DNA of 53,680 nucleotides. Origin: an uncultured Bacteroidales bacterium. Its GTDB lineage: Bacteria > Bacteroidota > Bacteroidia > Bacteroidales > UBA932. Below the pieces are notes generated by a model that was not told the origin of the DNA, did no database searches, and saw only the letters and a list, made by a program, of their open reading frames with translations. The stretch spans positions 1 through 53,680 of the forward strand of contig CAMWUW010000008.1 in NCBI GenBank assembly GCA_947177525.1, read 5' to 3'. A program made the translations under genes and the position numbers. This document shows positions 28,127-37,432 of this stretch, piece by piece; positions within the stretch are counted from its first letter, which is position 1; the number at the start of each line of letters is the position of its first letter.

Positions 28127-30610
28127 ATGGAAAATAAATGTCTTGCTATATTAGAGGGACTGAACAGTGTGCAGAAGCAGGCTGTCAGTTGTGTGGACGG
28201 ACCGGTGCTGATTGTGGCGGGTGCGGGGTCGGGAAAGACCAGGGTGCTGACAAGCAGGATTGCCTACATTCTTGAAAGCGGGTGTGACCCGTCGAGGATT
28301 CTTGCCCTTACTTTTACCAAAAAGGCGGCCTCGGAGATGAAGGAGAGAATTGCGCTTATTGTCGGAGAAAAGAGGGCGAGAAAGCTCTATATGGGAACAT
28401 TCCATTCGGTTTTCATAAGATTCCTGAGGGAGTTCGCGGAATCGCTGGGATATCCTTCGGGGTTTACCATATATGATACAGGAGACTCCATCAGTGCAAT
28501 AAAGACTTGCCTGAAGGAACTTCAGCTGGATGACAAGGTGTATAAGCCAAAGGATGTGCTTTCCAGGATATCCATGGCCAAGAATAATCTTGTTACGCCA
28601 TCTGCGTACAGAAGGAATGCGGTTGCCTTGCAGAATGACGCTGCAGCCAAGAAGCCGAGAATCTGTGACATATATGAGCTTTATGCCGCAAAGTGCCGTC
28701 AGGCCGGAGTGATGGACTTTGATGACATTCTTCTGAATATGAATATTCTGATGCGCGACAATCCTGCCGCAGTCGAGTCTGTTGCCGGGCGTTTTGACTA
28801 TATAATGGTGGATGAGTATCAGGATACGAATTTTGCCCAGTATATCATTCTGAAGAAATTGAGCCAGCCTCATGGTAACCTTTGTGTCGTGGGAGATGAC
28901 TCGCAGTCTATTTATGCGTTCCGCGGAGCGAAAATTGAAAATATACTTAATTTCAAGAAAGATTATCCTGACCACCATATATTCCGTCTTGAGCAGAACT
29001 ACCGCTCTACAAAGGTCATTGTGGATGCTGCCAATTCGCTGATAGCCAAAAATACGGCCAGAATTCCGAAAGAGTGCTATTCAATGGGGGAGACCGGGGA
29101 GAAAATCAGGCTTATACAGGCATATACTGAGCAGGAAGAAGCCTTTCTTGTTGCTTCTTCGATTGTCTCAAGAATCCATTCGGATGCTGCACAATATCAG
29201 GATTTTGCAATACTGTACCGTACAAATGCACAGTCCCGTGCGCTTGAGGAGGCATTGCGCAAAAGGAATATCCCGTATGTTATTTATTCCGGAAATTCTT
29301 TTTTTGACAGGGCCGAAGTCAAGGACATGATGGCTTATCTTAAGCTGGCTGTCAATCTTAATGATGACGAGTCGTTCAAACGTGTTGTCAATAAGCCTGC
29401 CAGGGGAATCGGTGACACTTCGTTGTCTGCACTGTCAAATGCGGCCCGGAGTCATCAGACCTCACTGTTCAAAGCCGCTTTTCTTGATGATCTTGAGACG
29501 TTCGGACTTAAGTTGCCTGCCGTGAAGAAGATACGCGAATTCTGTTCGATGCTGGACCGTATCTGTGTGCGCATTCCTAAGGAGGATGCCTATACCGTGG
29601 CAGCTGCAATCGCCATGGAGTCTGGGCTTCTTGCCTTTTACAGAAGCGACACGAGCATAGAGGGACAGGCGCGCACTGCCAATGTTGAGGAACTTCTGAA
29701 CAGCGTAAAGAACTTTATCGAGGAAAAGCAGAGCGAAATGTTCGAGGACATGCAGGCAGACGGACTTGTGGAAGAAGGTGCTGAGATTGCTGCTGCTGAT
29801 CTTCCTGCCGTTACACTTGATGATTATCTTGAAAACGTTTCATTGCTCAGTGCTGTAGACATTGAAGATGATGAGAACGGCACCAACAAGGTAACTCTAA
29901 TGACAGTGCATTCGTCAAAGGGACTTGAATTCCCTTATGTATATGTAGTTGGAATGGAGGAGAATATTTTTCCTTCCGGAGGTTTTCTTGCTTCGGAAAG
30001 TGAGATTGAGGAGGAAAGACGCCTGTTCTATGTTGCAATGACACGTGCCAAAAAGGCTGTTTCATTCTCATTTGCACAGACAAGAACACGCAATGGCAAG
30101 CATGAATCCAATTCACCGAGCCGCTTTGTCAGGGAGGTTGATACACAGTATATTGCAAATCCTTTGACAACGGATCTCGCATCTGAGGAAAGTTCTTCGG
30201 AACGGCGAAATTCCGGAAATTGGTCCCGTCAGCCATATTCCAAAAAGCCGGGATATGCATACGGTATGTCTTCGCGTCCGGAAATTGTCCGCAAAACATC
30301 TTCGGCAGGAGCCATGCCCGCTGCTTCAAAACGTGCTTTGCCTCCGCGTCCTGCTGCATCTTCCGGAATTTCTTCACCGTCTCCGCGTCCTGTGCCGCCC
30401 CGTGTGCCTGATGCAGAATTTGAACCGACTCCTATATTGCAGCTCAGGGCAGGGCAGAGGATTGAGCACAATCGCTTCGGGTTTGGGCATATTGTCGAAA
30501 TCAATGGAAATGCCGCTGATTTGAAGGCTAAGATTTCATTTGATGAGCATGGAGAAAAAATATTGATACTTAAATATGCTAAAATACGTGTCATTAATAT
30601 TGCGGAATGA
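28127..30610 (+). CDS. UvrD/PcrA-type superfamily 1 DNA helicase
   Basis: 827 residues from the ATG at 28127. Motifs in order: Q-motif region LNSVQKQAV, Walker A AGAGSGKT, Ia LALTFTKKAASEM, II MVDEYQDTN, III GDDSQSIYAFRGA, IV LEQNYRSTK, V MTVHSSKGLEFPYVYVVG and VI YVAMTRAKK. It unwinds DNA 3' to 5' in repair and in clearing conflicts. Residues about 700-775 are a Pro/Ser/Arg-rich linker, and the last 60 form a small beta domain (GQRIEHNRFGFGHIVEI) of the type that binds RNA polymerase in PcrA. It could be called pcrA or uvrD. Confidence 0.93.
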   Translation: MENKCLAILEGLNSVQKQAVSCVDGPVLIVAGAGSGKTRVLTSRIAYILESGCDPSRILALTFTKKAASEMKERIALIVGEKRARKLYMGTFHSVFIRFLREFAESLGYPSGFTIYDTGDSISAIKTCLKELQLDDKVYKPKDVLSRISMAKNNLVTPSAYRRNAVALQNDAAAKKPRICDIYELYAAKCRQAGVMDFDDILLNMNILMRDNPAAVESVAGRFDYIMVDEYQDTNFAQYIILKKLSQPHGNLCVVGDDSQSIYAFRGAKIENILNFKKDYPDHHIFRLEQNYRSTKVIVDAANSLIAKNTARIPKECYSMGETGEKIRLIQAYTEQEEAFLVASSIVSRIHSDAAQYQDFAILYRTNAQSRALEEALRKRNIPYVIYSGNSFFDRAEVKDMMAYLKLAVNLNDDESFKRVVNKPARGIGDTSLSALSNAARSHQTSLFKAAFLDDLETFGLKLPAVKKIREFCSMLDRICVRIPKEDAYTVAAAIAMESGLLAFYRSDTSIEGQARTANVEELLNSVKNFIEEKQSEMFEDMQADGLVEEGAEIAAADLPAVTLDDYLENVSLLSAVDIEDDENGTNKVTLMTVHSSKGLEFPYVYVVGMEENIFPSGGFLASESEIEEERRLFYVAMTRAKKAVSFSFAQTRTRNGKHESNSPSRFVREVDTQYIANPLTTDLASEESSSERRNSGNWSRQPYSKKPGYAYGMSSRPEIVRKTSSAGAMPAASKRALPPRPAASSGISSPSPRPVPPRVPDAEFEPTPILQLRAGQRIEHNRFGFGHIVEINGNAADLKAKISFDEHGEKILILKYAKIRVINIAE

Positions 30611-30629
30611 TGAAAAATCTGTATATTTG
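30600..30629 (+). promoter_or_regulatory. Promoter at the end of the helicase gene
   Basis: TTG (30600-30602), a 19-bp spacer and TATATTTG (30622-30629) match the Bacteroidetes consensus exactly. The promoter overlaps the last codons of the helicase gene and points into the following spacer. Confidence 0.65.
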
Positions 30630-30656
30630 CATTGCAAATGCATTGCGTTTGCAATG
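30630..30656. promoter_or_regulatory. Palindromic operator candidate
   Basis: The arms CATTGCAAA and TTTGCAATG are perfect inverted repeats with a 9-bp centre that itself contains TGCATTGC. It begins one base after a -7 box, so it covers the expected transcription start and could block it when bound. Confidence 0.45.
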
Positions 30657-30732
30657 AAGTTTTTCATAGTTTAAGTTTAGGTTAAGTAGCGGGGCATTCC
30701 ACATTCTGTGGCATTGTCCCGTGAATTTTTTT
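30632..30732 (+). ncRNA. Possible small RNA or terminated leader
   Basis: A promoter with exact consensus (30600-30629) is followed about 60 bp later by a hairpin CGGGGCA ... TGTCCCG with an inner CCACA/TGTGG stem (30690-30721) and seven T (30726-30732). The unit would give a transcript of roughly 95-100 nt. It may equally be the terminator of the helicase gene combined with an attenuator for the next gene. The exact ends are inferred. Confidence 0.35.
30690..30732 (+). terminator. Rho-independent terminator
   Basis: Two stacked stems (CGGGGCA/TGTCCCG outside, CCACA/TGTGG inside) followed by TTTTTTT. It would end the helicase transcript and the transcript from the 30600 promoter. Confidence 0.7.
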
Positions 30733-30889
30733 ATGACATGCCGGCAAATGTGTGGTCGTGCCGGGCAGATGTCAATCCGCCTCCTTAATATAAAAAATGT
30801 AACTTAGTATAAGAAACAGAAAAAACAGCAGTAAAAAAGAGAAAAAAATCTTTTTTCTTTTTCTTTAACTTTCTTTCATCCGAATCCCA

Positions 30890-30897
30890 TACATTTG
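30890..30897 (+). promoter_or_regulatory. Candidate -7 box for the DUF4493/DUF6359 gene
   Basis: TACATTTG, 44 bp before the ATG. The leader contains a small CCGC/GCGG hairpin (about 30906-30918). No clear -33 box. Confidence 0.5.
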
Positions 30898-30941
30898 CCC
30901 TTGTCCGCGATGTTGCGGCAGTTTAGATATGAGGGGTAATT

Positions 30942-32048
30942 ATGAAAAGAAAATTTTATTGTCTGCCGTTTGGGGCAGGAGTTGTTTTAAGTTATTTGCT
31001 GGCGGCGTTCTTCTTTGTGTCGTGCGACTTGTCCGGCAGTCATGACAAAAATGAGGGAGAGCTGCGCATTGCGTTTATGCCGATTCGTGCAGACGGGACT
31101 AAGGCAGATGCCGATATGCCTGATACATGCGATTTCATATTGACTGTGGCGGATTCAAAAGGGCAGATTGTGTATGACGGATTGTTCGGCAATTGTCCTG
31201 AATCAATTATGGTGAAGGAGGGAAGCTACTCCGTAAAGGCAGTCTCCTGTGCTTTCGGAAAGCCTGCCTTTTCTTCTCCTCAATATGGAGATGAGCAGTG
31301 TGTCGTTGTGCCGCGTGGAGGCTGTGCCGATGTGAAGCTTGTCTGCAGGCAGCTTAATGCCGGAATTCGTCTGAAAATAGCTCCTGAGTTTTTGGATGCC
31401 TATCCTCAAGGTGCCCTGCTTCTCAGTTCTGATGACGGAAAATTGATGTATTCCTACAGGGAGAAAAGAATCGCGTATTTCAATCCGGGAAGAGTTTCGC
31501 TGCTTTTGAGTGACGGCGGAAGCGACAGGGTATTGATGAGCCGTACACTTATGCCGCAGGAAATCCTTACGCTTGGCGTCGGTGTCGCAGCTTCAGAACC
31601 ACCGGCTTCAGGCACATCCGGAGGCATTTCAATCTCTTTGGATACGGTGCGTACATGGATTAATGATAATTATATAATAGGAGGGAAGCCTGTTAATGGA
31701 GGAGACATTTCAGATGCCCTTACCGTGCAGCAGGCCCTGGCGTCAGTCGGCGAAGAAGATGTGTGGGTGTGCGGATATATAGTGGGAGGTGACCTGACTT
31801 CTGCTTCGGCGTCGTTTACCGGGCCTTTTGAATCAAAGACCAATATAATTCTCGGGCCTCGTTCCGGAACTTCTGCCAAAGCATCTTGTCTGTCCATACA
31901 ATTGCCTGCCGGAGAGATAAGGGATGCTTTGAATTTGGTGGAAAACCCAGGACTTTTGGGAAAGAAGGTATATGTTTGCGGTGATATTGTGGCCGCATAT
32001 TACGGAATTCCCGGAATGAAGAATCTGACTGGCTACAATATACCGTAG
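30942..32048 (+). CDS. Lipoprotein with DUF4493-like and DUF6359-like domains
   Basis: 368 residues. A signal with lipobox FFVSC (Cys 29) gives a lipoprotein. Residues about 40-150 follow the DUF4493 pattern: DFILTVADSKGQIVYDG, then PESIMVKEGSYSVKAVS and an aromatic-Gly ending. Residues about 235-368 follow DUF6359: VWVCGYIVGGDL, then CLSIQLPAGEIRDALNLVENPGLLGKKVYVCGDI and YGIPGMKNLTGY, an OB-like beta barrel. Both are Bacteroidetes surface-protein domains without known biochemical role. It lies 97 bp upstream of a TonB receptor, which suggests that the two serve the same uptake system, though the receptor has its own promoter. Confidence 0.75.
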   Translation: MKRKFYCLPFGAGVVLSYLLAAFFFVSCDLSGSHDKNEGELRIAFMPIRADGTKADADMPDTCDFILTVADSKGQIVYDGLFGNCPESIMVKEGSYSVKAVSCAFGKPAFSSPQYGDEQCVVVPRGGCADVKLVCRQLNAGIRLKIAPEFLDAYPQGALLLSSDDGKLMYSYREKRIAYFNPGRVSLLLSDGGSDRVLMSRTLMPQEILTLGVGVAASEPPASGTSGGISISLDTVRTWINDNYIIGGKPVNGGDISDALTVQQALASVGEEDVWVCGYIVGGDLTSASASFTGPFESKTNIILGPRSGTSAKASCLSIQLPAGEIRDALNLVENPGLLGKKVYVCGDIVAAYYGIPGMKNLTGYNIP

Positions 32049-32103
32049 CTTTCTGGTTTTATTGGCTATACGGCCGCCTGAAGGCAATACCAATATATGG
32101 CGA

Positions 32104-32134
32104 TTGCGTGACGTTGTATAAGGGTGTACATTTG
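32104..32134 (+). promoter_or_regulatory. Promoter of the TonB receptor gene
   Basis: TTG (32104-32106), a 20-bp spacer and TACATTTG (32127-32134), 11 bp before the ATG. The receptor can therefore be expressed apart from the lipoprotein before it. Confidence 0.65.
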
Positions 32135-32145
32135 CGGCCAAAAAA

Positions 32146-34434
32146 ATGTTGAAGAAAGTTGTCGCAATTCTGTATTTGGCTGTTTTGCCATTCGTTCTCT
32201 GTGCCGGTGACCGTAAGCAGCCTGAGGCTGGTATCCATGGACATGTGATTGACAAAAACACAGGAGAACATATTCCTTATATTGTTGTTTCATTAAGGGG
32301 TACGACAATCGGTACGGCAACGGCTGCCTCCGGACATTATTTTTTGGAACATCTTCCGGAGGGAGAGTTTGTCGTACAGGTTTCAGGCGTAGGCTACAAG
32401 ACGGTTATGAAGGAAGTTGTCTTGAAAGACGGCGTGTCTCTTGAAGTGAATTTCATGGTGGAAGAGGACAATGTTCTGCTGGATGGAGTTGTTGTGTCTG
32501 CAAACCGCAGTGAAACTACGCGCATGATGGCCCCGACTCTCGTGAATGTGGTAGGCATGGACACTTATGAAAGGGTCAATGCAACTTCACTTTCGCAGGG
32601 GCTGGTATTTCAGCCGGGTGTTAGAGTCGAGAACAATTGCCAGAATTGCAGTTATCAGCAGGTGCGCATCAATGGACTTGACGGACCTTATACGCAGATA
32701 CTTATTGATTCACGTCCGGTGTTCAGTGCACTTGCCGGCGTATACGGAATAGAACAGATTCCTGCGAATATGGTTGACCGGGTGGAGGTGATGCGCGGAG
32801 GAGGCTCGGCTCTTTTCGGTTCATCGGCCATTGCCGGAACCATAAATATAATTACCAAGGAACCTGTACGGAATTCTGCATCGGCTTCGCATACATTTAC
32901 CAGTATAAATGGGACGTCTGCATTTGACAACGTCACGTCACTTAACGCGTCTCTTGTAACGGATGACAATAAAATGGGAATTGCCGTTTTCGGACAAAAC
33001 AGACACAAGGACGGTTATGATCATGACGGGGACGGCTTTACGGAACTGACAGAACTTGACGGACAGACTTTTGGAATGCGCGGTTACCTGAAGACAGGAA
33101 TGTATAGCCGCCTGACAGTCGAGTATCATCATCTGCAGGAATACAGGCGCGGAGGAGACAATCTGCATCTGCCTCCGCACGAAGCCATGATTGCGGAGCA
33201 GGTGAAGCACGGTATTGATGCCGGAGGATTGAAATATGACTGGTTCTCTTCTGATGAAAAACATCGCTTGTCAGTATTCAGCTCTCTGCAGCACATAAAG
33301 AGGGACAGCTATTATGGAGCCGGCAAGGATCCTGATGCGTATGGAAATACTGAGGACCTTACTTTGGTTGCGGGCGGACAGTATGTGTATAAGTTCAGCA
33401 GATGCCTTTTCATGCCGGCTGACCTGACTGCCGGTGCGGAGTATAACTATGACAGGCTTGATGACAACATGTGGGGATATGGAAGGACGACTTCGCAGAG
33501 CGTGCATATCGGAAGTGCATATCTTCAGAATGAATGGAAGAATTCAAGGTGGAGTTTTTTGGCTGGCGGACGTCTTGACAAGCACAATCTCATAGATGGC
33601 GTCATCTTCAGTCCAAGACTGAATGTCCGCTATAATCCTGTCAGGAATGTGAATCTGAGGGCGAGCTATTCGTATGGCTTTCGTGCTCCGCAGGCTTTTG
33701 ACGAAGACTTGCATATTGACAATGTAGGAGGAATCGTCTCAATGATACGTATAGCGGACGGGCTTCGTGTTGAAAAGTCACAAAGTGTCAGTCTGTCTGC
33801 AGATATGTATCATACTTGGGGAAAATGGCAGGGAAATATTCTGGCTGAAGGATTCTTTACGGATTTGTCTGATGTTTTTGCTTTGACTGAAGTGGGTGTT
33901 GAAAACGGAGTGCTGATAAAAGAACGCAGAAATGAGGCGGGTGCCCGCGTATTCGGAGGGAATCTTGAAGGCAAGATAGCTTACGGCAGTTATTGGCAGC
34001 TTCAGGCAGGCTTGACTCTTCAGAGGTCAGCTTATAAAGAAGCTCATTCCTGGGCAGAAGATGTGGAGCCTGTTACAAGAATGTTCCGTTCACCTGATAT
34101 TTACGGTTATTTCGTCACTTCCGGCAGTCCATGTAAAGATATGCTTCTTTCTTTGAGCGGAACGTATACAGGAAGCATGCTTGTGGAACATCATGCCGGT
34201 TACATTGAGCACAACCGTACAGAGAAGACGCCCGGCTTTGGGGATATTAATTTCAAGGCCCAGTATGATTTTCATATTTACAGAAGTATTGCACTTCAGC
34301 TTAATGCAGGTGTGCAGAATATCTTCAATGCATTTCAGAGGGACTTTGACCAAGGCCCAGACCGTGATTCCGGATATATTTACGGTCCTTCCGCTCCGCG
34401 GTGTTTCTTTGTTGGAATTAAGTTGAATTATTAG
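32146..34434 (+). CDS. TonB-dependent outer-membrane receptor (carboxypeptidase-like N-terminal domain)
   Basis: 762 residues. Signal peptide ending near CAGD, then a carboxypeptidase-regulatory-like domain (GIHGHVIDKNTGEHIPYIVVSLRG in shape, residues about 28-110), a plug domain (GLVFQPGVRVENN ... QVRINGLDGPYTQILIDSRP ... VMRGGGSALFGSSAIAGTI) and a 22-strand type barrel ending GIKLNY. The plug carries a Cys-x-x-Cys pair in NNCQNCSYQQ. The layout is that of FepA/BtuB/heme-type receptors rather than SusC, and no SusD partner follows. It imports a small ligand such as a metal complex, heme or vitamin; the ligand is not readable from sequence. A bidirectional terminator follows. Confidence 0.9.
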   Translation: MLKKVVAILYLAVLPFVLCAGDRKQPEAGIHGHVIDKNTGEHIPYIVVSLRGTTIGTATAASGHYFLEHLPEGEFVVQVSGVGYKTVMKEVVLKDGVSLEVNFMVEEDNVLLDGVVVSANRSETTRMMAPTLVNVVGMDTYERVNATSLSQGLVFQPGVRVENNCQNCSYQQVRINGLDGPYTQILIDSRPVFSALAGVYGIEQIPANMVDRVEVMRGGGSALFGSSAIAGTINIITKEPVRNSASASHTFTSINGTSAFDNVTSLNASLVTDDNKMGIAVFGQNRHKDGYDHDGDGFTELTELDGQTFGMRGYLKTGMYSRLTVEYHHLQEYRRGGDNLHLPPHEAMIAEQVKHGIDAGGLKYDWFSSDEKHRLSVFSSLQHIKRDSYYGAGKDPDAYGNTEDLTLVAGGQYVYKFSRCLFMPADLTAGAEYNYDRLDDNMWGYGRTTSQSVHIGSAYLQNEWKNSRWSFLAGGRLDKHNLIDGVIFSPRLNVRYNPVRNVNLRASYSYGFRAPQAFDEDLHIDNVGGIVSMIRIADGLRVEKSQSVSLSADMYHTWGKWQGNILAEGFFTDLSDVFALTEVGVENGVLIKERRNEAGARVFGGNLEGKIAYGSYWQLQAGLTLQRSAYKEAHSWAEDVEPVTRMFRSPDIYGYFVTSGSPCKDMLLSLSGTYTGSMLVEHHAGYIEHNRTEKTPGFGDINFKAQYDFHIYRSIALQLNAGVQNIFNAFQRDFDQGPDRDSGYIYGPSAPRCFFVGIKLNY

Positions 34435-34466
34435 AAAGGCCAGGCGGAGAAAACTCACCTGAAGAT

Positions 34467-34508
34467 AAGAAAAAGGGGCTTGACTGATTTGCCAAGCCCC
34501 TTCTCTTG
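34467..34508. terminator. Bidirectional terminator between the receptor and dnaK
   Basis: A 10-bp stem AAGGGGCTTG/CAAGCCCCTT (34473-34482 and 34493-34502), with A-rich sequence to the left and a T-rich stretch to the right. It serves both convergent genes. Confidence 0.8.
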
Positions 34509-34520
34509 TATATATTGCTT

Positions 34521-36410
34521 TTACTGCTCGTCTACGCCCTGGTCATCAGGTCCGTTCTGCGGCCCCTGAGGACCGGCCTGTCCGTTGAACGGAGCCTGGC
34601 CTGCCTGTGCGGCCTTGGCCATGTCTTCAGATGCTGCGTGCCATGCCGCCTCCAGTTCTGCATTGTACTTGTCAATGTCTGCGAGATTCTGGTTCTTGAC
34701 AGCTTCTTTGAGGTTGTTCATTGCTGATTCAATGGCATTCTTCTTTTCTGCAGGAATCTTGTCACCGTATTCCTTTAGATTCTTTTCTGTCTGGAAGCAC
34801 ATTGCATCTGCATTGTTTACCTTCTCAATGCGCTCTTTCTCAGCCTTGTCTGCAGCCTCATTGGCCTTGGCCTCATCCCTCATCCTCTGGATTTCCTCCT
34901 CTGAAAGTCCGGATGATGCCTCAATGCGGATATTCTGCTCCTTGCCGGTAGCCTTGTCCTTTGCAGACACATTAAGAATACCGTTGGCATCTATGTCGAA
35001 GGTCACTTCAATCTGAGGCACACCTCTTGGAGCCGGTGCAATGCCGTCAAGTATGAACTTGCCTATGAGCTTGTTGTCCTTTGCCATCGGACGCTCTCCC
35101 TGGAGGACATGCACATCCACTGCCGGCTGATTGTCTGCTGCCGTGGAGAAAACCTGTGACTTCTTGGACGGAATAGTGGTGTTTGCCTCTATGAGCTTCG
35201 TCATAACACCTCCGAGGGTTTCGATTCCGAGTGAAAGCGGTGTGACATCAAGAAGAAGCACATCTTTTACATCACCGGCAAGCACTCCACCCTGGATTGC
35301 TGCTCCTACAGCCACGACCTCGTCCGGGTTCACGCTCTTGTTCGGCGCTTTGCCGAAGAATTTCTCCACGATAGCCTGGATTGCAGGGATACGTGTAGAA
35401 CCTCCCACGAGAAGTACCTCATCAATTTCAGATGCGTTGAGGCTTGCATCCTGGAGAGCTTTGCGGCATGGTTCGATTGTCCTCTGTATGAGAGAATCGG
35501 CAAGCTGCTCGAATTTGGCTCTTGAGAGAGTCTTCACGAGGTGCTTAGGCACTCCGTCAACCGGCATGATGTATGGCAGGTTGATTTCGGTATTGGTCTG
35601 GCTTGAGAGCTCAATCTTCGCTTTTTCGGCAGCTTCCTTGAGTCTCTGAAGGGCCATAGGGTCTTTCTTGAGGTCGATTCCGCCGTTCTCGGCAGCGAAC
35701 TCGGCAGCAAGCCAGTCAATGATTACCTGGTCAAAGTCGTCACCGCCGAGGTGTGTGTCACCGTTGGTTGAAAGCACTTCGAATACGCCGTCTCCAAGTT
35801 CCATTATAGAGATATCGAAAGTACCGCCTCCGAGGTCATATACGGCCACCTTCATGTCTTTGTTCTTCTTGTCAAGGCCGTATGCAAGAGCCGCTGCTGT
35901 AGGCTCGTTGATGATTCGCTTAACCTCAAGGCCTGCAATCTTGCCTGCCTCCTTGGTAGCCTGGCGCTGAGAGTCCGAGAAGTATGCCGGTACAGTGATG
36001 ACAGCTTCGGTAACTTCCTGGCGGAGATACTCTTCGGCTGTCTTCTTCATTTTCTGAAGAATCATTGCTGAAATCTCCTGAGGAGTATAGAGCTTTCCGT
36101 CAATGTCGACGCGCGGAGTGTTGTTCTCTCCCTTTACAACCTTGTAAGGCATTCTCTCGATTTCCCTGCCTACCTGGTCGTATGTCTCTCCCATGAATCT
36201 CTTGATTGAGAAGATGGTTTTGTGCGGGTTGGTGATGGCCTGGCGCTTTGCCGGATTTCCTATCTTTCTTTCACCCCCGTCAGTGAATGCAACTACTGAA
36301 GGAGTTGTCCTCTGGCCTTCATTGTTGATGATGACGGTCGGCTCGTTTCCTTCCATTACTGCCACGCATGAGTTCGTGGTTCCAAGGTCAATTCCAATAA
36401 TTTTTCCCAT
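34521..36410 (-). CDS. dnaK: Hsp70 chaperone DnaK
   Basis: 629 residues. The ATPase domain starts [18 protein letters not shown] and carries [13 protein letters not shown] and [12 protein letters not shown]; the substrate-binding domain has [14 protein letters not shown] and the helical lid ends in a Gln/Gly-rich tail with DDQGVDEQ. It folds proteins in the cytoplasm with DnaJ and GrpE, whose genes are about 15 kb away in this window. Codon use is typical of a highly expressed gene. The leader holds an AGGAG ribosome-binding site and, at 36502-36524, a motif shared with the grpE upstream region. Confidence 0.97.
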   Translation of the reverse strand: MGKIIGIDLGTTNSCVAVMEGNEPTVIINNEGQRTTPSVVAFTDGGERKIGNPAKRQAITNPHKTIFSIKRFMGETYDQVGREIERMPYKVVKGENNTPRVDIDGKLYTPQEISAMILQKMKKTAEEYLRQEVTEAVITVPAYFSDSQRQATKEAGKIAGLEVKRIINEPTAAALAYGLDKKNKDMKVAVYDLGGGTFDISIMELGDGVFEVLSTNGDTHLGGDDFDQVIIDWLAAEFAAENGGIDLKKDPMALQRLKEAAEKAKIELSSQTNTEINLPYIMPVDGVPKHLVKTLSRAKFEQLADSLIQRTIEPCRKALQDASLNASEIDEVLLVGGSTRIPAIQAIVEKFFGKAPNKSVNPDEVVAVGAAIQGGVLAGDVKDVLLLDVTPLSLGIETLGGVMTKLIEANTTIPSKKSQVFSTAADNQPAVDVHVLQGERPMAKDNKLIGKFILDGIAPAPRGVPQIEVTFDIDANGILNVSAKDKATGKEQNIRIEASSGLSEEEIQRMRDEAKANEAADKAEKERIEKVNNADAMCFQTEKNLKEYGDKIPAEKKNAIESAMNNLKEAVKNQNLADIDKYNAELEAAWHAASEDMAKAAQAGQAPFNGQAGPQGPQNGPDDQGVDEQ

Positions 36411-36501
36411 AATATTTATCTCCTATTTTTAAATTTCATTTTGTTTGCCGCCTCAGCGACGTCCAGGCTATTATCGAAACTTGTGCCAACTTGCAACAAT
36501 G

Positions 36502-36524
36502 CCGAAAGTATGTCAAAATGTCAG
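36502..36524 (-). promoter_or_regulatory. Shared chaperone-gene motif upstream of dnaK
   Basis: On the minus strand the element contains TGACATTTTGACA (a TGACA direct repeat) followed two bases later by CTTTCG. It aligns without gaps with the element upstream of grpE (53575-53597). Together they fit CTGnCATTTTGnCA, then nAn and TTTCG. It lies about 92 bp before the dnaK ATG. A heat-shock operator or alternative promoter is the likely role, by inference. No CIRCE element is present. Confidence 0.55.
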
Positions 36525-36565
36525 TTTTTTCATGACACGGATATGGGATAAATGACAAGAATTGC

Positions 36566-36573
36566 TAATTTTG
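36566..36573 (+). promoter_or_regulatory. Candidate -7 box for the pseudouridine synthase gene
   Basis: TAATTTTG lies 88 bp before the ATG at 36662. An ATG at 36581 is in frame but reaches a stop after 15 codons, so 36662 is kept as the start. Confidence 0.45.
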
Positions 36574-36661
36574 CATCTCCATGGACAGGAAATTCAGGCA
36601 GGCCTTCACCGGCTTGTGCACAGGCTGACATGATTCATAAGCGACAAAGAAAAGATACGAC

Positions 36662-37432
36662 ATGACATACCGAAAACTTGCAGCAGAAGAATTCTCGGAC
36701 CTCGCGTCCCGTATATTATATGAAGACAATCATCTTTTGATAATCAATAAGAGGGTAGGGGAAATTGTCCAGGGAGACAAGACCGGTGATGAACCTGTCA
36801 GTGAAAAGTATAAGGCTTTCATTGCCCAGAGGGATTCCAAGCCGGGGCAGGTATTTGTCGGACTTCCTCACCGTCTTGACCGTCCGGTAAGCGGTATTGT
36901 TGTTCTTGCGAAGACTTCAAAGGCCTTGGAAAGACTTGGCGCAATGTTCCGTGACTCGCAGATCCATAAATTCTATTGGGCTCTCGTCTGCCGTGAGCCG
37001 GAGTCTGCTGAGGGACTTTTGGAAGATATGCTGTGGAGGGACGAAAAACAAAACAAATCGTTTGTGTGCCGTCCTGGAGCTGCCAGAAAGGATGCCAAGA
37101 AAGCCATGCTCCGCTATCGGCGCATTTGCCGTACAGAGCGTTATTGTCTGCTTGAGGTCGAACTTATGACAGGACGCCACCATCAGATACGCTGCCAGCT
37201 GTCGAATATCGGATGCCAAATAAAAGGTGACCTCAAATACGGGGCCCCACGCTCAAATCCCGACGGAGGAATATGCCTGCACGCCAGAAGAGTGTCATTT
37301 GTGCATCCTGTCAAAAAAATCCCTCTTGTCATAGAGGCTCCAGTGCCTGGCTCGTGGAAAGGAATTCCGGAGAATCTGCAGCAGGACGCTACAGCTCGTC
37401 AGGCCATGGACACGGCTGCCCGGTCTTTATAA
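36662..37432 (+). CDS. RluA-family pseudouridine synthase
   Basis: 256 residues. The catalytic motif HRLDRPVSGIVVLAK holds the essential Asp; LLIINKRVGEIV and MTGRHHQIRCQL are also family signatures. No S4 domain precedes the catalytic domain. It isomerises uridines in rRNA or tRNA; the exact site cannot be told. It overlaps the convergent sulfatase gene by 44 bp at the 3' ends. Confidence 0.9.
   Translation: MTYRKLAAEEFSDLASRILYEDNHLLIINKRVGEIVQGDKTGDEPVSEKYKAFIAQRDSKPGQVFVGLPHRLDRPVSGIVVLAKTSKALERLGAMFRDSQIHKFYWALVCREPESAEGLLEDMLWRDEKQNKSFVCRPGAARKDAKKAMLRYRRICRTERYCLLEVELMTGRHHQIRCQLSNIGCQIKGDLKYGAPRSNPDGGICLHARRVSFVHPVKKIPLVIEAPVPGSWKGIPENLQQDATARQAMDTAARSL

Larger units (their letters stand above)
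30611..30941 (+). other. 331-bp spacer with palindrome, hairpins and two promoters
   Basis: No coding region. In order it holds: a promoter box at 30622-30629; a perfect inverted repeat CATTGCAAA/TTTGCAATG at 30630-30656; a terminator-like hairpin at 30690-30732; a second hairpin CCGGCA/TGCCGG at 30741-30764; an A-rich then T-rich tract at about 30795-30875; and a TACATTTG box at 30890-30897, which probably drives the lipoprotein gene at 30942. I looked for cobalamin, TPP and SAM riboswitch cores because a TonB receptor follows; none is recognisable. Confidence 0.6.

Noticed and set aside
30611..30941. Riboswitch upstream of the lipoprotein and TonB receptor
   Set aside because: No conserved core for cobalamin, TPP, SAM or other common riboswitch is recognisable; the hairpins are explained as terminator and simple stems.
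36411..36560. CIRCE element or sigma-54 promoter before dnaK
   Set aside because: The TTAGCACTC/GAGTGCTAA arms are absent, and the TTGGCACAAG sequence lacks a GC box at the right distance.
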